Shown here: positions 32,835-43,027 of the stretch, one piece after another
How the letters are laid out: each line of letters opens with the position of its first letter
Numbering within the stretch: position 1 is the stretch's first letter
DNA from: Candidatus Eisenbacteria bacterium
GTDB lineage: Bacteria; Eisenbacteria; RBG-16-71-46; CAIMUX01; JAHJDP01
Assembly (NCBI GenBank): GCA_018831195.1
Contig: JAHJDP010000087.1
Span: forward strand, 62,001-126,000
DNA length: 64,000 nucleotides
Direction: 5' to 3'
Position numbers and translations under genes: made by a program
The notes under the pieces: generated by a model
What the model was told of the DNA's origin: nothing
Databases searched by the model: none
The model's input: the letters and a program-made list of their open reading frames with translations, nothing else

Positions 32835-34469
32835 ATGCGAACGGCGTTTCTTTGCGGCATTCTGCTTGTGATCCTCGCCACCACGGCCTTCGGCGGATGG
32901 GTTTTTGAGGCGGATCACGACACCCCCCCGCCGGATGAACCCTGGGGCGATGAATTTCTGCCCACGGACCACCTGCTCTATCGCGATCTGGAGCGCTTGG
33001 CGATTCGCGGAGAGATGCCGCTGGCCGCATGGACATTGCGTTCGTTACCGCGGTTGGAGCTGGCCTGGATGAGCCGGAATCTTGTTGATGACGGCGGATT
33101 GTCCCCCAGCCGCGACCGGTTGGAGCGGACCTTAGCGCGCGAAGGGCGCGCCTTGGGCCGTGAATCGCGGTTTCACGAAACCGCGCCTTTGATTGAGGCG
33201 TTGACAAGCGCCGGCCGCTTGCGGATCCGCCCCTACATTCATCTCACGCCCCGTTTGACGATCCCGCTGGCCGATGGAAAGGCCGATGGGGATTGGAGCG
33301 ACTCGACCCGGATCGGCCTCAGGGGCACGCTTTATCTCGGACGGTCGATCACGATCTCGCATGATGTTTTTGTCGGCGAGGTTGCGGGGGGGCGCGGCTT
33401 CTCGGATCCCCTTGTTGCGGGAACCGATATTCTCTTTTATACCGAGCGCTTCGATCTGACCCTGCGCACACCCCGCATCGACTTTCGGTTCGGCCGCGAC
33501 CGCCACCGCTGGGGGCCGGGCGCCTGGGGAACCCTCCTTCTGGATGACCACTCCGCTCCTTATACATTCGCCCAATACGATGTTGAATTTAAACCCTGGT
33601 TTCGCTTCCGCGCCCTTTCGGGAAGCCTCGACTATTCCGATGGAAAATATCTTGCGGCCCACCGGCTCAGCTGGACGCCGTCACCGCGGTTCGAGCTGTC
33701 GTTTTCGGAAGGGGCGCGGTATCAATCGACATCACCCGGCCTGCTTTATACGCTGGGATTCATCCCTTATACATTTGTGGAGCGCATGCGAATGCAGGAT
33801 GCGGGGAACGACGCCTCCCGCCGCAGCGAGCGCAACAATGTCCTCTGGGCCTTGGGATGGTCCTGGCGCACGAGACCGGCGCAACTTTTCTACGGCGAAA
33901 TCCTCGCCGACGATATCGCGTCGAAAGACAGCCACACGCCGAGCCGCTGGGGTTTTCTCGGCGGATATTCTTTCGCCCCGCGATTCAACGGATGGGATTG
34001 GACCCTCGGCGTGGAGGCCTCAAAGATCTTTAATTACACCTATAGTGTTTATTATAGGGATCAATGCCTCTGTGATTGGGATCACCAGGAACGAGGTCTC
34101 GGCCACCCCGACGGACCCGACAGCGAGCGGCTGCTCCTCCGCGCCCTCGTTGATTTCAACACCGCTTGGGGCTGCGACGCCATGGTCACCCTCTTCCGTC
34201 ATGGGCAGGGCGCTTTGGGGCGTCCCTGGTACCCTTCCACCGACCCGGAAAGTGAGGGCCAGCCCTCCTCGGCGTCGGAGCTTTGGGATCCGGTGACCGG
34301 CGGAGCCTCACTGCAAACCCGCGTGCGATGGGAACCCCGCGATAATCTGGCGGCATCATTCGGCCTCGCTTACAGCACGGTTCGCCTTCCAGCCGGTGAT
34401 TCAGCCGGTGATTCAAAAGAGACACGCCGGTCCGTCGGCCTTGAATTCGCTCTAAAAGTACATTTATAG
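32835..34469 (+). CDS. Outer-membrane beta-barrel protein of the capsule-assembly Wzi type
   Basis: ATG 32835 starts a signal peptide (MRTAFLCGILLVILATTAFG). The frame is open further upstream but overlaps the divergent kinase gene. The mature N-terminus has FLPTDHLLYRDLERLAIRGEMPL, typical of Wzi-like proteins. A long series of amphipathic strands follows (FRFGRDRHRWGPGAWGTLLLDD; GWSWRTRPAQLFYGEILADD). Wzi family proteins sit in the outer membrane and help attach or assemble surface polysaccharide. It lies 12 kb from the polysaccharide locus. Length 544 residues. Confidence 0.72.
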   Translation: MRTAFLCGILLVILATTAFGGWVFEADHDTPPPDEPWGDEFLPTDHLLYRDLERLAIRGEMPLAAWTLRSLPRLELAWMSRNLVDDGGLSPSRDRLERTLAREGRALGRESRFHETAPLIEALTSAGRLRIRPYIHLTPRLTIPLADGKADGDWSDSTRIGLRGTLYLGRSITISHDVFVGEVAGGRGFSDPLVAGTDILFYTERFDLTLRTPRIDFRFGRDRHRWGPGAWGTLLLDDHSAPYTFAQYDVEFKPWFRFRALSGSLDYSDGKYLAAHRLSWTPSPRFELSFSEGARYQSTSPGLLYTLGFIPYTFVERMRMQDAGNDASRRSERNNVLWALGWSWRTRPAQLFYGEILADDIASKDSHTPSRWGFLGGYSFAPRFNGWDWTLGVEASKIFNYTYSVYYRDQCLCDWDHQERGLGHPDGPDSERLLLRALVDFNTAWGCDAMVTLFRHGQGALGRPWYPSTDPESEGQPSSASELWDPVTGGASLQTRVRWEPRDNLAASFGLAYSTVRLPAGDSAGDSKETRRSVGLEFALKVHL

Positions 34470-34538
34470 AAACGGGCTTAGAAACAGGCATTGACACCGA
34501 ATCGACATCCGCCGGATACCGCCATAGAGGAGCCGTCA

Positions 34539-36263
34539 ATGACAAAGGGCTGGGAAGACAAGCTCAAAGCGACCCTCAAAACCTACAGCAGCATGGCCTT
34601 TGATCCTCAGGTCGCCCGCGAATCCTATACATTGGCGATGGAAGTTCGCGAGGCGCTCGGCGACAGCCAAGACACCTTCAGAGAACTGGATAGAAAGTAT
34701 AACTACAATCTTTTCGATTGGATTATCAGTTTGCCTTCGAATATCGCCGGTGAAGGTCTCATTGACGAAGGTGTCGAGCTTTGCGAGCGGTACGCTGAAA
34801 TTGTAGAACCGCAAAACTTTCTCGCGGACCGGGCCCTGATCCTCGCCGGCGCGGGCCGGATCAAAGAGGCCGTGTCACAGGTTCAATTCAATCTCACCGT
34901 TTTCCCCGATGATCCCTGGGTCATGATCAAGGCGGCGGATGTTTATCAATCCGCCGGTGAGCTTGACCGGGCCGAGGAACTGTATCGCCGGGCGCTGGAG
35001 GCGGCGGGTGACGATCGCTTTACGCGCGAAGGGGCCTTGGAGCGGCTCGTCCCGATGCTCGAAGAGCAGAACCGCCATCCAGAGGCCTCGATTCTGCAGC
35101 AGGAAGAGAAAACAAAGCATGCCTCCGAAGGGAGCCAAGCGGCGCCGGCGCCCGCGGGGAAGACCATCCGCCGTGAACAGCCGAAGGTGAAGCGCAATGA
35201 TCCCTGTCCCTGCGGCAGCGGTAAGAAGTACAAGAAATGTTGCGGCTCCGCCGAGGCGACTCACGCACCGGGAACCGAATCGGACATCCGGCAGCGGCTT
35301 CTATCCGCCCTCATGAAATTTGTTCATCGGGATGAATTCAGTGAAGAGGTTCAAAGAGCGCTGGTCCTCTACTGGGGAGAACGATTCGCCGACACGAAGC
35401 TTCCTGACGCTTTTGATCAAATGGAGCCCGATTTCGCCCAATGGGCCTTCTACGAATGGCTGATCCAGGATTATCCTTGCGCCGACGGCCGGTCTTTCAT
35501 GGAGCGCTATTTCCAACGGCTGGGCTGGCAGCTCAACTCACGGGAACGGGTCCATCTCGAAAAGTCGATGGCGTCGCATATGGGATTGTATCAGATCATC
35601 GAGCTCCGGCCGGATGAAGGATTCCTGCTTCAAGATCTGCTCACGAACCGGCATATCGAGGTTCTGGATAAAACGGCGACGCAATATTTGATTCAGTGGG
35701 ATCTTGTCGCCGCGCGCCTTCTTGAAATGAATGATCGTATACAATTCAGCGGCGGACTCTTTCCCTTCCGGCCCGATGAAAAGGATTCGCTGAAGCGGTT
35801 CTGCGAGGATGCTTATGCCGCCTATCAAATAACAAATCCGGATTCCGATTGGACCGCCTTCCTGAAAGGTCATGGCGAAATTTATAACCATTATCTTCAG
35901 GCGAAGCCGGATGCGCTTGCAGACGCCCTCCCCGGCGCCCCCAACGATACCCTCCCGCAAGACAGCGAGGATCGAGATCCCCGCGATGCGGGAGAGATGG
36001 ATATCCCTCCCGAAATACGCGAGTCTCTCATCAACGAATTCTTGGATAAGCATTATCATGCCTGGTGCGATTTGCCGGTCCCGGCCCTGAAGGACCGCAC
36101 GCCCCGGGCCGCGGTTCAGGATCCGGAAGGGCGACGAGCCGTTATTGATCTGATCCGCTCGATGGAAAACAGCGAGACCCGGCGGGAGTTGAGCGGCGGC
36201 GAGCCTTACGATTTTACATGGTTATGGCAAGAGCTCGGCCTCGATCGATCGGAAAAGGCGTAA
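34539..36263 (+). CDS. TPR-SEC-C zinc-motif protein
   Basis: ATG 34539 has GAGGAG ten bases upstream; the frame is open from 34491. The 574-residue cytoplasmic protein has a helical TPR-like region (about 60-190, with [22 protein letters not shown]), a Ser/Ala-rich linker, a SEC-C zinc motif [18 protein letters not shown] near residues 218-235 (CxC...CC), and a C-terminal helical domain of about 330 residues that I do not recognise. SEC-C motifs bind zinc and mediate protein or ribosome contacts, as in SecA. No partner is obvious. Confidence 0.78.
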   Translation: MTKGWEDKLKATLKTYSSMAFDPQVARESYTLAMEVREALGDSQDTFRELDRKYNYNLFDWIISLPSNIAGEGLIDEGVELCERYAEIVEPQNFLADRALILAGAGRIKEAVSQVQFNLTVFPDDPWVMIKAADVYQSAGELDRAEELYRRALEAAGDDRFTREGALERLVPMLEEQNRHPEASILQQEEKTKHASEGSQAAPAPAGKTIRREQPKVKRNDPCPCGSGKKYKKCCGSAEATHAPGTESDIRQRLLSALMKFVHRDEFSEEVQRALVLYWGERFADTKLPDAFDQMEPDFAQWAFYEWLIQDYPCADGRSFMERYFQRLGWQLNSRERVHLEKSMASHMGLYQIIELRPDEGFLLQDLLTNRHIEVLDKTATQYLIQWDLVAARLLEMNDRIQFSGGLFPFRPDEKDSLKRFCEDAYAAYQITNPDSDWTAFLKGHGEIYNHYLQAKPDALADALPGAPNDTLPQDSEDRDPRDAGEMDIPPEIRESLINEFLDKHYHAWCDLPVPALKDRTPRAAVQDPEGRRAVIDLIRSMENSETRRELSGGEPYDFTWLWQELGLDRSEKA

Positions 36264-36360
36264 CTTCTTTTCAATCAATCAATTATAACGATTGTCGCTC
36301 CGCGGCAAAAAATCCTCAGCCTTGCCCCTCATCGGCCCGCCCTGTACACTTGACAGTGCC

Positions 36361-36759
36361 ATGACGACACAACCCCAACAGAAGCCGGATCGGCAAAAGC
36401 AGGCCCAACGGCAGTTAGAAACCTTTCCGAATCCAAAACCGGAGAGGGATTACGAAATCCGGTCTGAGACCGACGAGTTCACCTGTGTCTGCCCGATGAC
36501 CGGTCAACCCGACTTCGGTACGATCCGCATCCGATATATTCCCAACAAACTCTGTATCGAACTGAAATCGTTAAAGCTCTATCTCTGGTCTTTTCGGAAT
36601 GAAGGCCACTACCATGAGGCGGTGACGAATCAGATCCTTGACGACCTGGTCAAGGCCTGCGCTCCCCGCTGGATGGAGGTAGAGGCTGATTTTAATATGC
36701 GGGGCGGCATCCAGACGGTGGTGACGGCCTGTCACGAGTTGAAATCGGAGGACTCATAG
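36361..36759 (+). CDS. queF: NADPH-dependent 7-cyano-7-deazaguanine reductase
   Basis: This 132-residue cytoplasmic enzyme reduces preQ0 to preQ1 in queuosine biosynthesis. It is a type I QueF: catalytic Cys44 and Asp51 in [10 protein letters not shown] (the equivalents of B. subtilis Cys55 and Asp62), the substrate motif [14 protein letters not shown], and a terminal [14 protein letters not shown] 36361 follows TTGACAGTGCC. No other queuosine gene is in the window, and I see no preQ1 riboswitch in the 97-bp leader. Confidence 0.95.
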   Translation: MTTQPQQKPDRQKQAQRQLETFPNPKPERDYEIRSETDEFTCVCPMTGQPDFGTIRIRYIPNKLCIELKSLKLYLWSFRNEGHYHEAVTNQILDDLVKACAPRWMEVEADFNMRGGIQTVVTACHELKSEDS

Positions 36760-36853
36760 TAGGCTCGATCTCAGGCCGAATCGGGATCCCCCATTGTTGC
36801 CGCCGGCGCTTCGCCAAGACAGCATTTTGGGCAGGACAACACTGGAGGCAACA

Positions 36854-38539
36854 ATGTTAAAGTCTAATTTCACCACTCCCTTTACCAGGCTCCCTGCCGC
36901 ACTCTTTGCCCTTCTTTTTGCTCTCCCGCCCGCTTCCGCCGGCGCCGACGGCGGGGATCTGCTCTGGCGCTACCCAGGGATTGAAAATGTCGTCTGTATC
37001 GACTGGATTGAGGATATCGATGGTGATGGACGGCCCGATGTTCTCATGGAGACATACGACGCCGGGGCCAGCGGGGATCACCTTTATGCCATCAGTGGCG
37101 CCTCATCGGGGCTGGGTGATCTGATCTGGTCGATCCATCCTCCGGGCGGACCGAGCAACAGCGGCGGTTACGGCGACGCCTGCCTCCGAACAGCACCCGA
37201 TCTGAACGGCGACAATGTACAAGACGTCTTGCTGGGAACAGCCTGGGGCGGACGAACCGTCTATGCCATCGACGGACCGACAGGCGGCATTATCTGGGAT
37301 TTTGATACCTACTCGGATTCCCCCCCGACACCGCCCGAGTCGGGATGGGTCTATGGTGTGAATTGGATCGGCGACAATACGGGTGACGGCATCCCCGAGA
37401 TCATCTTCTGCACCGGCAGCGACAGCGACGCCATGTACTGCGTCAACGGTGCGACGGGTGCCGTACTCTGGTACCTGCTCGGCCCCGACGCCTTTTTCGA
37501 TTGCTGCAATATCGGGGATGTCAACGGCGACGGCTACGATGATGCGGCCTTCGGCAGCGGTGATTCCGGCCAGCGATTAACCGTGATGAGCGGGCCCGGC
37601 CTCGGCGGCGGTGTTCCTCATCAACTCTGGTACCGGGATTATTCCGGAACCGTTTACTCCGTCGCGGCCCTGCCCGATATCAACGGCGACGACATACCCG
37701 AGGTGCTCGCCGGAGCATGGAACAATACCGTCACCTGCCACAGCGGCGCCAACGGCACCGTCCTTTGGACGGGGCCCGTCGGCTCCTATGTGATGCGCAT
37801 CGATGTCATCGGCGATGTCAATGACGACGGCACGCCCGATATCGCCGTCGCCTCCTGGGCTTCATTGGCCCGCGTGATCAGTGGTTCTGACGGCACGACT
37901 CTTTGGACCACACCGGTCGGGGATGACTGCTGGGCGATTGATGGTATAGAGGATGTGACAGGCGACGGCATACCCGATGTCGTCGCCGGATCGTTCGATC
38001 AAAAAATCTACCTCATGAACGGCATTGATGGCACGATCGAATGGTATTACACCACAAACGCCAAACTCCTTTCGGTCCGCGGCACACCCGATCTCGACGG
38101 CAATAATGTTCCCGACGTCATCGGCGGAACTCAGAGGTTGACGGTCGGCGGCGATATCTACGCGGTGCAGGGCGGTGAGCCGATATCCGACGTCAATGAT
38201 CAGGCCTCGGGTTCGTTGACTCTCGCCGGTTTCCCCGGCGTCAAAGCGCAGGGACCGCTGGCCTTAACATTAAATCAGCCCAACCCATTCCTGGGCCGGA
38301 CACAATGGCGGATGGAGACGGTGAGGGACGGTTTGCCGGTTACACTGGATGTGATCAATACGCAGGGACAGCGGATCCGGCGATTGGCCTCAAAACTCTC
38401 ATTGGACCGGGGAATTCACACCTTTGATTGGGATACGCGGAATGATCACGGCCGTGTTGCGCCCGCCGGCATCTATTTTCTGCGTCTCACGGCGGCCGGG
38501 GAAACTCTAACCTCCGAAAAGGCGGTATTGGTGCGGTAA
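36854..38539 (+). CDS. Secreted FG-GAP/VCBS-like beta-propeller protein with FlgD-like C-terminal domain
   Basis: ATG 36854 has GGAGGCAACA upstream and starts a signal peptide (about 30 residues, ending ASA). The body has at least seven repeats with Asp-rich loops (DIDGDGRPDVL, DLNGDNVQDVL, NTGDGIPEII, DVNGDGYDDAA, DINGDDIPEVL, DVNDDGTPDIA, DVTGDGIPDVV), typical of FG-GAP or PQQ-like propellers that bind Ca2+. The last 90 residues are a FlgD-like Ig domain (NPFLGRTQWRMET, GQRIRRL, GIYFLRLTAAGE, KAVLVR), probably the surface or secretion signal. Confidence 0.88.
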   Translation: MLKSNFTTPFTRLPAALFALLFALPPASAGADGGDLLWRYPGIENVVCIDWIEDIDGDGRPDVLMETYDAGASGDHLYAISGASSGLGDLIWSIHPPGGPSNSGGYGDACLRTAPDLNGDNVQDVLLGTAWGGRTVYAIDGPTGGIIWDFDTYSDSPPTPPESGWVYGVNWIGDNTGDGIPEIIFCTGSDSDAMYCVNGATGAVLWYLLGPDAFFDCCNIGDVNGDGYDDAAFGSGDSGQRLTVMSGPGLGGGVPHQLWYRDYSGTVYSVAALPDINGDDIPEVLAGAWNNTVTCHSGANGTVLWTGPVGSYVMRIDVIGDVNDDGTPDIAVASWASLARVISGSDGTTLWTTPVGDDCWAIDGIEDVTGDGIPDVVAGSFDQKIYLMNGIDGTIEWYYTTNAKLLSVRGTPDLDGNNVPDVIGGTQRLTVGGDIYAVQGGEPISDVNDQASGSLTLAGFPGVKAQGPLALTLNQPNPFLGRTQWRMETVRDGLPVTLDVINTQGQRIRRLASKLSLDRGIHTFDWDTRNDHGRVAPAGIYFLRLTAAGETLTSEKAVLVR

Positions 38540-38606
38540 TTTTAGCTTCGCCCGGTCTATACAGGCGCTTCTGGTTTTGGGATCGAATGATTCCGCCGGA
38601 GAGCTG

Positions 38607-39422
38607 TTACCAATATTTCTCCACATGGTACTGCCCCGGCTGTTTTTTCGTGTTCTCCACGAAGCGGTCCGCCTGAAGGACTTTCTCCATCGCCGCGATC
38701 ATCGCGGGATTTCCGCAAAGGAAAACGTGGGTATGGTTCGGCTTCGGTGAAAAGCCCCAGTATTTTTTTATCAAGCGCTCCGTCCAAACATCCTGAACAT
38801 AACCGGAGGCCCCTTTCCACGGGGCGGGCTCGTCGGCGACACGGCTGATGATGGGGATATAGGTCAGAAAAGGGCTGATTTGTTGAAGAGCCTCCAGCTC
38901 GGAACGATACCCCAAATCCCAGGAGTGCCTGGCGCCGTGGATCACGGCCATTTGCTGCCCTGTATTTTCAGACAAATAGGTGCGAACCATACTCATATAG
39001 GGCGCCAATCCGGTGCCCGTGGCGACCATCACAATATGCGCGTCGGTTGGAATCTTTTCCAATGTGAAATTCCCGAGCATCTTCTCTGAGAGCCACAGAC
39101 GATCGCCTATATTTAAGTTAAAGAGCCGCGGTGTCAACGCGCCGGAGCGGACCAGGGCGATATAGAATTCGAGATACTCGCCCGGTCTGGAAGACGAGGC
39201 GATGGAATAGGCACGCGGGATAACCTTATCCGGCGGAAGCTCCGGCTCGTCAGCGTCGGATCCTTCACATCTGGGTGCGGAGCCCGGCAATCCCAGAACG
39301 GCATACTGCCCGGGTTTGAATGGGCCCAGCTCCCATCCATCCGGCGCGACACGGATAACAATCAGCCCCGGGGCAACTTCGATCTTTTGGCTCAGGACGG
39401 CATTAATTTCCCTTGTGGCCAT
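38607..39422 (-). CDS. Ferredoxin/flavodoxin-NADP+ reductase
   Basis: This 271-residue cytoplasmic flavoenzyme transfers electrons between NADP(H) and ferredoxin or flavodoxin. FAD-binding is shown by PRAYSIASS (R-x-Y-S) near residue 70 and GDRLWLSEKMLGNFTL. NADP binding is shown by VATGTGLAPYMSM (about 130) and FLCGNPAMI. The C-terminal YHVEKYW ends with an aromatic residue, as expected for the group that stacks on FAD. An insertion after residue 48 (GSDADEPELPPDK) is longer than usual. It is transcribed on the reverse strand next to the outer-membrane barrel genes. Confidence 0.9.
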   Translation of the reverse strand: MATREINAVLSQKIEVAPGLIVIRVAPDGWELGPFKPGQYAVLGLPGSAPRCEGSDADEPELPPDKVIPRAYSIASSSRPGEYLEFYIALVRSGALTPRLFNLNIGDRLWLSEKMLGNFTLEKIPTDAHIVMVATGTGLAPYMSMVRTYLSENTGQQMAVIHGARHSWDLGYRSELEALQQISPFLTYIPIISRVADEPAPWKGASGYVQDVWTERLIKKYWGFSPKPNHTHVFLCGNPAMIAAMEKVLQADRFVENTKKQPGQYHVEKYW

Positions 39423-39474
39423 GGTTTCCTCTCCTCACTAAAATACCCGATCCCGCCATTCCTTCATATATTTT

Positions 39475-40959
39475 CTATGGCTTCAGCGAGACATTCCATC
39501 TCATCCTATCCCGTGACCGATCAAGCCTCCACCCAGCCTCGATCCGGATATGTGAAAGGAACCCGGGGAAACCAAGAAAGCGTTGAATCCCCAATCCGAC
39601 ATCGAATCTATAATCCCCCGACTCGGGTCCCTGCAAGGATTCAAGGCTGCTCCATGGTTTATCCCCCCAAACCGCGCCCGCATCAGCAAAAATCACCGGC
39701 TGTAGACGAAGATTTTTCAGTATCGGTATTCTCAGATGGTACAGTGGATCGATGCCAAAAACATAATCGAGCCGCAGCAGGGAAACACCGGCCCCCGTAT
39801 CGAATCGTGGTGGGTAGGCGCGCAGGCTCTGCTCCCCACCCAAATCCATGAGCTCCTGCACCGGCGGATGGCCGCCGACCGCCCCGGCCCAAAACTCGGT
39901 GAACAGCTCCCCGCGAAGAGGCGCCTTGAAAGAGGTGCGCCCCTCGATACCGGCGGTGTAAAACTCCCGGTCCCCTTCCAGTGTCCCGCCCCAAAGACCG
40001 ACGCGAGCCCAGAGCCCGGCTCTTGTTCCCGTTTGCAGATCGAATCGCCCCCTGATCGACGCATCCAAAATGACGCCGTTCAATTCAACCGCGTCGGCGG
40101 ATGGATTAAGTTTCATATTATCATCATCGAGTTCGAAGAGAGCTCCCGAGACGGCCTTCAGCGACCGATCCTCGCGATGAACCAGGCAGATTCCGCCGTT
40201 CGCGCCCTTCTCCCCGCGCAAGAGGAGGCCTCCGGCGATTTCCCGGCGCTCCAGATAGCTCTGATGATCCAAACCCATGAGGCCGCCCAAAGGCGTCGTC
40301 CCGTAGGGGCGGTTCGATCCAAAGGGTACCGGCTGATCACTCCACCCGGTTATGAATCCCCACCCGGGACTTTGCAGCAGCTCCAGGGAGCCGGCCTGCG
40401 GACTCCCCGGGCCGCCCCGCCCTCCGCCGGTCAATCTTGTTTCCGGACTCTTTAACAATCCCCTGACATTTTCTTCGCTGAAGACGACCCCGGCCAGCCC
40501 GAAACCCTCCCAGCGGCCCGCCTCAAGCCCGCGGCGGAGAACACCGCAGAGGTGAATATCAGGTTCCTTCTTGGTTGAAAGACTCAGTTTGAAACCCGGG
40601 GTCGCGCCATCCACCTTTGAAAAACCGAAGACCGGTTGGATATCAAAAGAAAGGGTGGAAGCGCCGTCGCGACCCTTGGCCGTTGTGGAATCCGAGGCAT
40701 CAGGAATCCAAGCGATCTCACCGGGCTTGACCCACTCCTCGGGCGCGGATTCATTCCACGGGATCAGCGAATCCGGCTCGCTTCGCAGGCTGTCCAGCAA
40801 GGCTTCCCATGTTTTGGCCGGATCGGCATCCCCCGGTGGATCGATGAGCTGCGCCGCCGCCGCTCCGGGCGGCAGGATCCCGGCTAAAAGGAAAAATAAG
40901 GCTTTCCACAAGACCGCTTTTTGAAAACCCTGCATTCCTTGGTGGGGGCCCTTCATCAT
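39475..40959 (-). CDS. Omp85/BamA-like outer-membrane beta-barrel protein
   Basis: Met 40959 (MMKGPHQG) starts a signal peptide ending PGAAAAQ; the frame is open to 41055. The 494-residue protein has a short N-terminal part without clear POTRA domains, then a barrel of alternating amphipathic strands. The C-terminus carries the surface-antigen D15 pattern: DLGGEQSLRAYPPRFDTGAG (the GGxxxxRGY-like strand), IFADAGAVW, RFDVGLGIQ, and a final LRIEAGW..RSRDRMRWNVSLKP. It may insert or export a partner. It sits downstream of, and in the same direction as, the LolA-like gene 41021-41971. Confidence 0.78.
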   Translation of the reverse strand: MMKGPHQGMQGFQKAVLWKALFFLLAGILPPGAAAAQLIDPPGDADPAKTWEALLDSLRSEPDSLIPWNESAPEEWVKPGEIAWIPDASDSTTAKGRDGASTLSFDIQPVFGFSKVDGATPGFKLSLSTKKEPDIHLCGVLRRGLEAGRWEGFGLAGVVFSEENVRGLLKSPETRLTGGGRGGPGSPQAGSLELLQSPGWGFITGWSDQPVPFGSNRPYGTTPLGGLMGLDHQSYLERREIAGGLLLRGEKGANGGICLVHREDRSLKAVSGALFELDDDNMKLNPSADAVELNGVILDASIRGRFDLQTGTRAGLWARVGLWGGTLEGDREFYTAGIEGRTSFKAPLRGELFTEFWAGAVGGHPPVQELMDLGGEQSLRAYPPRFDTGAGVSLLRLDYVFGIDPLYHLRIPILKNLRLQPVIFADAGAVWGDKPWSSLESLQGPESGDYRFDVGLGIQRFLGFPGFLSHIRIEAGWRLDRSRDRMRWNVSLKP

Positions 40960-41020
40960 TCGATCCTCTGACCGTGTCACCGGCATATCATCATCATTCC
41001 ATTGGCCTTTTGTTGTCATG

Positions 41021-41971
41021 TCATCGCGCAAAGATAGAATCAGGAATCCCGGCATTTAGTTGAATCTCTTCATGCCGGATATCCACCACCACCAGTTCCG
41101 GAGTGGAAACAAAGGGGATATCGCGAAGACGAATACTGATAATGATTCGATCCGGCAACCAGACCTCCTCATGCTTGCGTCGTGTCATAACAACCCGATC
41201 CACACTCTTTAAGAACAACGGAAAGGGAACATTGCGCGTCCACCGGAATTCTCCATGCACAATCTGGTAATCGCGCGTGTCAACAAGAAACCAGCCTTCC
41301 GGGAGAGGTTCAAATTCACTACGGGGCGTAAATTCGATCTTGTAGATGACACGATCAGAAAATATTTTCCGGTCCAAAATCTTAAATGAATAATCATCGA
41401 GAGCCTTAAAGAAAAATGGAAGGTCCACGAGGTGTCCTGTCGAGGTCTTCACCTCGACGCCAACATTCACCTCTTCATTGTCGGATTTGCTATCCCACTC
41501 GCGGCTTCCGAGTTCAACAATAAACTCCTCATTGGGTGACCGCAAATAGACTTTCTCGACGTTTTCCTCTACCTCCCGCCGCGTGGTGGTGTCCTCCGGA
41601 TCGCCATAAAGCGCAACAACACGGCTTCGGCGGATGAAGGTCACGTCATCAACGAGTTCCTTGCGCTTGCTTTCGCCATCGATGCACCATCCCAAAATTT
41701 CCTTGAGGGTGGGGCGCTCCGCGCTGGACGGCACCCAATTTTTCAGAAGGTACTGGGGAAGACGGACCGTGTCCTCACGCGCCAGCCACCGGCCCCATCG
41801 CTGTGCAAGCGAATCATCAACGGCCTTGCCCAGCGTCGCATCCGGGGACCCGGCGACAAGGTCGCGGCCGCCCAGTTTCGAATTGTCCGGGAGAAGCAAC
41901 AGGCCCAGCAAGAGAACAGACGGCACTAGAACACAATGCCAACCCTTGCGAAGACGAGGTTTATTCCGCAA
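41021..41971 (-). CDS. Periplasmic protein of the outer-membrane lipoprotein-sorting type, unknown role
   Basis: The 316-residue protein has a basic start (MRNKPRLRKGWH) and one hydrophobic segment (about 14-28), so it is membrane-anchored or secreted. Residues 190-290 are beta-rich with FSDRVIYKIEFTP, GWFLVDTRDYQIVHGEFRW and WLPDRIIISI. This resembles LolA/outer-membrane lipoprotein-sorting and DUF4292-like domains. It precedes the Omp85-like barrel in the same operon, so the pair may work together at the outer membrane. I cannot name the family with certainty. Confidence 0.6.
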   Translation of the reverse strand: MRNKPRLRKGWHCVLVPSVLLLGLLLLPDNSKLGGRDLVAGSPDATLGKAVDDSLAQRWGRWLAREDTVRLPQYLLKNWVPSSAERPTLKEILGWCIDGESKRKELVDDVTFIRRSRVVALYGDPEDTTTRREVEENVEKVYLRSPNEEFIVELGSREWDSKSDNEEVNVGVEVKTSTGHLVDLPFFFKALDDYSFKILDRKIFSDRVIYKIEFTPRSEFEPLPEGWFLVDTRDYQIVHGEFRWTRNVPFPLFLKSVDRVVMTRRKHEEVWLPDRIIISIRLRDIPFVSTPELVVVDIRHEEIQLNAGIPDSIFAR

Positions 41972-41993
41972 TCGAGGGTCCTCCGTTTAATTG

Positions 41994-42461
41994 TCAGGCA
42001 AGACCAGGTCCCTCGCCTTCAAGCACCTCCAGGAATAGGGTTCGCTCCTCGGCTTCGTGTCTTCTGAATGTCGCAAAAAGCCGCGTCATCCGGTCATAGA
42101 GCCCTGTTTGACTGCACTGCGTCAGCTCCGCCAAGGATGCCGTGATACCGTGGAGCTCACCAAGGGCTTTCAACAGCTCCGCGTGTTGAGAGAGCAGCGA
42201 TTCCACCTTGTGAGTACAATGGGGCGCGGCCTCAATGATTTCACGGTGAAGGCCCTCCGTCTCTTCGATCCGAAAATGAGCCTCCATATCCGGGATCAGT
42301 TGATTGAGTTTTTCCAGCAACTCCCCGGCCTTTCTTCCCATCTCCTCGCGCGTGGCCCTAACCTGTGCCGCCTTTTCCTCAATCTCAGCCCACTGCTTTC
42401 GGAGATTCTGATGTTCTTCCAGGGTTCTCCGAATCATTGCCTTGTCATTTTTTTTCAACAT
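41994..42461 (-). CDS. Hemerythrin HHE-domain protein
   Basis: This 155-residue protein forms a four-helix bundle. It has His ligands in EEHQNLRKQW (His17), MEAHFRIEETEGLHREI (a His with a nearby E-x-x-E), QHAELLKALGELH, and RHEAEERTLF. This set matches the HHE cation-binding fold that binds a di-iron centre. It may sense or carry oxygen or iron, or protect against nitrosative stress. It starts the reverse-strand group with the two outer-membrane genes but is separated by only 22 bp from 41971. Confidence 0.82.
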   Translation of the reverse strand: MLKKNDKAMIRRTLEEHQNLRKQWAEIEEKAAQVRATREEMGRKAGELLEKLNQLIPDMEAHFRIEETEGLHREIIEAAPHCTHKVESLLSQHAELLKALGELHGITASLAELTQCSQTGLYDRMTRLFATFRRHEAEERTLFLEVLEGEGPGLA

Positions 42462-42972
42462 AGGCGCCTCATTTCCCGTCGACTGGATCCCTATCTATTA
42501 TTCTCTCTAATTAACCGAGAGGAGAAGTCGCGCCGAGACCTACTCGGATCCCCTCAAGTGGACCCCTTCCCATCGAATCCCCGGGGGAATCTTCGACCTC
42601 TCCCTGGGACCTTACCAGCTATTAGCGACCGGCACGAACAGAGACCGCCGGGAGGCGGATGATTCCTGGTCTGGAAGCCTAACAGACGCCGCCACTCCCT
42701 GTTACGAAATGTAAGGTTCTTTGGTTCCCTCCTGATCTTATGCGATTTCCCATCTCTATCCCGCCCCGGGATCTCATCCCCCTGGCCCCGGAACCGCCGA
42801 TGTGTGTGACACAATGCGGCGACACAAATACCAAAGAGCGATCTTCCCCTTGTCACTGTCAGGCATGGAAACAGGTTATCGTTAAATACCCTGATTGAAT
42901 TCGCCACAGACTTAATATTAAAGCTGCCGCTTATCCAGGCTGGATCGGCCTGAAAAACCAACGAGAAGGGGC
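42462..42972. other. Long intergenic stretch upstream of a strong promoter
   Basis: About 510 bp with no convincing gene. The longest reverse-strand frame (42554-42979, 141 codons) is rich in Arg, Pro and Ser, lacks any domain, and includes the promoter below, so I reject it. The region may be non-coding regulatory DNA or a gene relic. Confidence 0.4.
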
Positions 42973-43001
42973 TTGACAAATTTCGATCAGGGTGATATAA
43001 T
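42973..43001 (+). promoter_or_regulatory. Consensus sigma70 promoter
   Basis: TTGACA (42973-42978) and TATAAT (42996-43001) are both perfect consensus hexamers with an exact 17-bp spacer. Transcription should begin near 43008. The next gene starts 330 bp later, so the transcript has a long leader or is a separate small RNA. Confidence 0.82.
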
Positions 43002-43027
43002 ATATTTCAGTTTGATAGGAAGTTAGT

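Noticed and set aside
33544..34296. 250-codon forward frame inside the Wzi-like gene
   Set aside because: It overlaps the beta-barrel frame and has no domain or ribosome site.
36264..36360. preQ1 riboswitch upstream of queF
   Set aside because: No conserved preQ1 aptamer hairpin with the A-rich tail could be recognised in the short leader.
39736..40455. 239-codon forward frame opposite the Omp85-like gene
   Set aside because: It is antisense to a clear barrel gene and has shadow-like composition.
42554..42979. 141-codon reverse frame in the long gap
   Set aside because: No domain, Arg/Pro/Ser-rich, and it runs through the perfect promoter.
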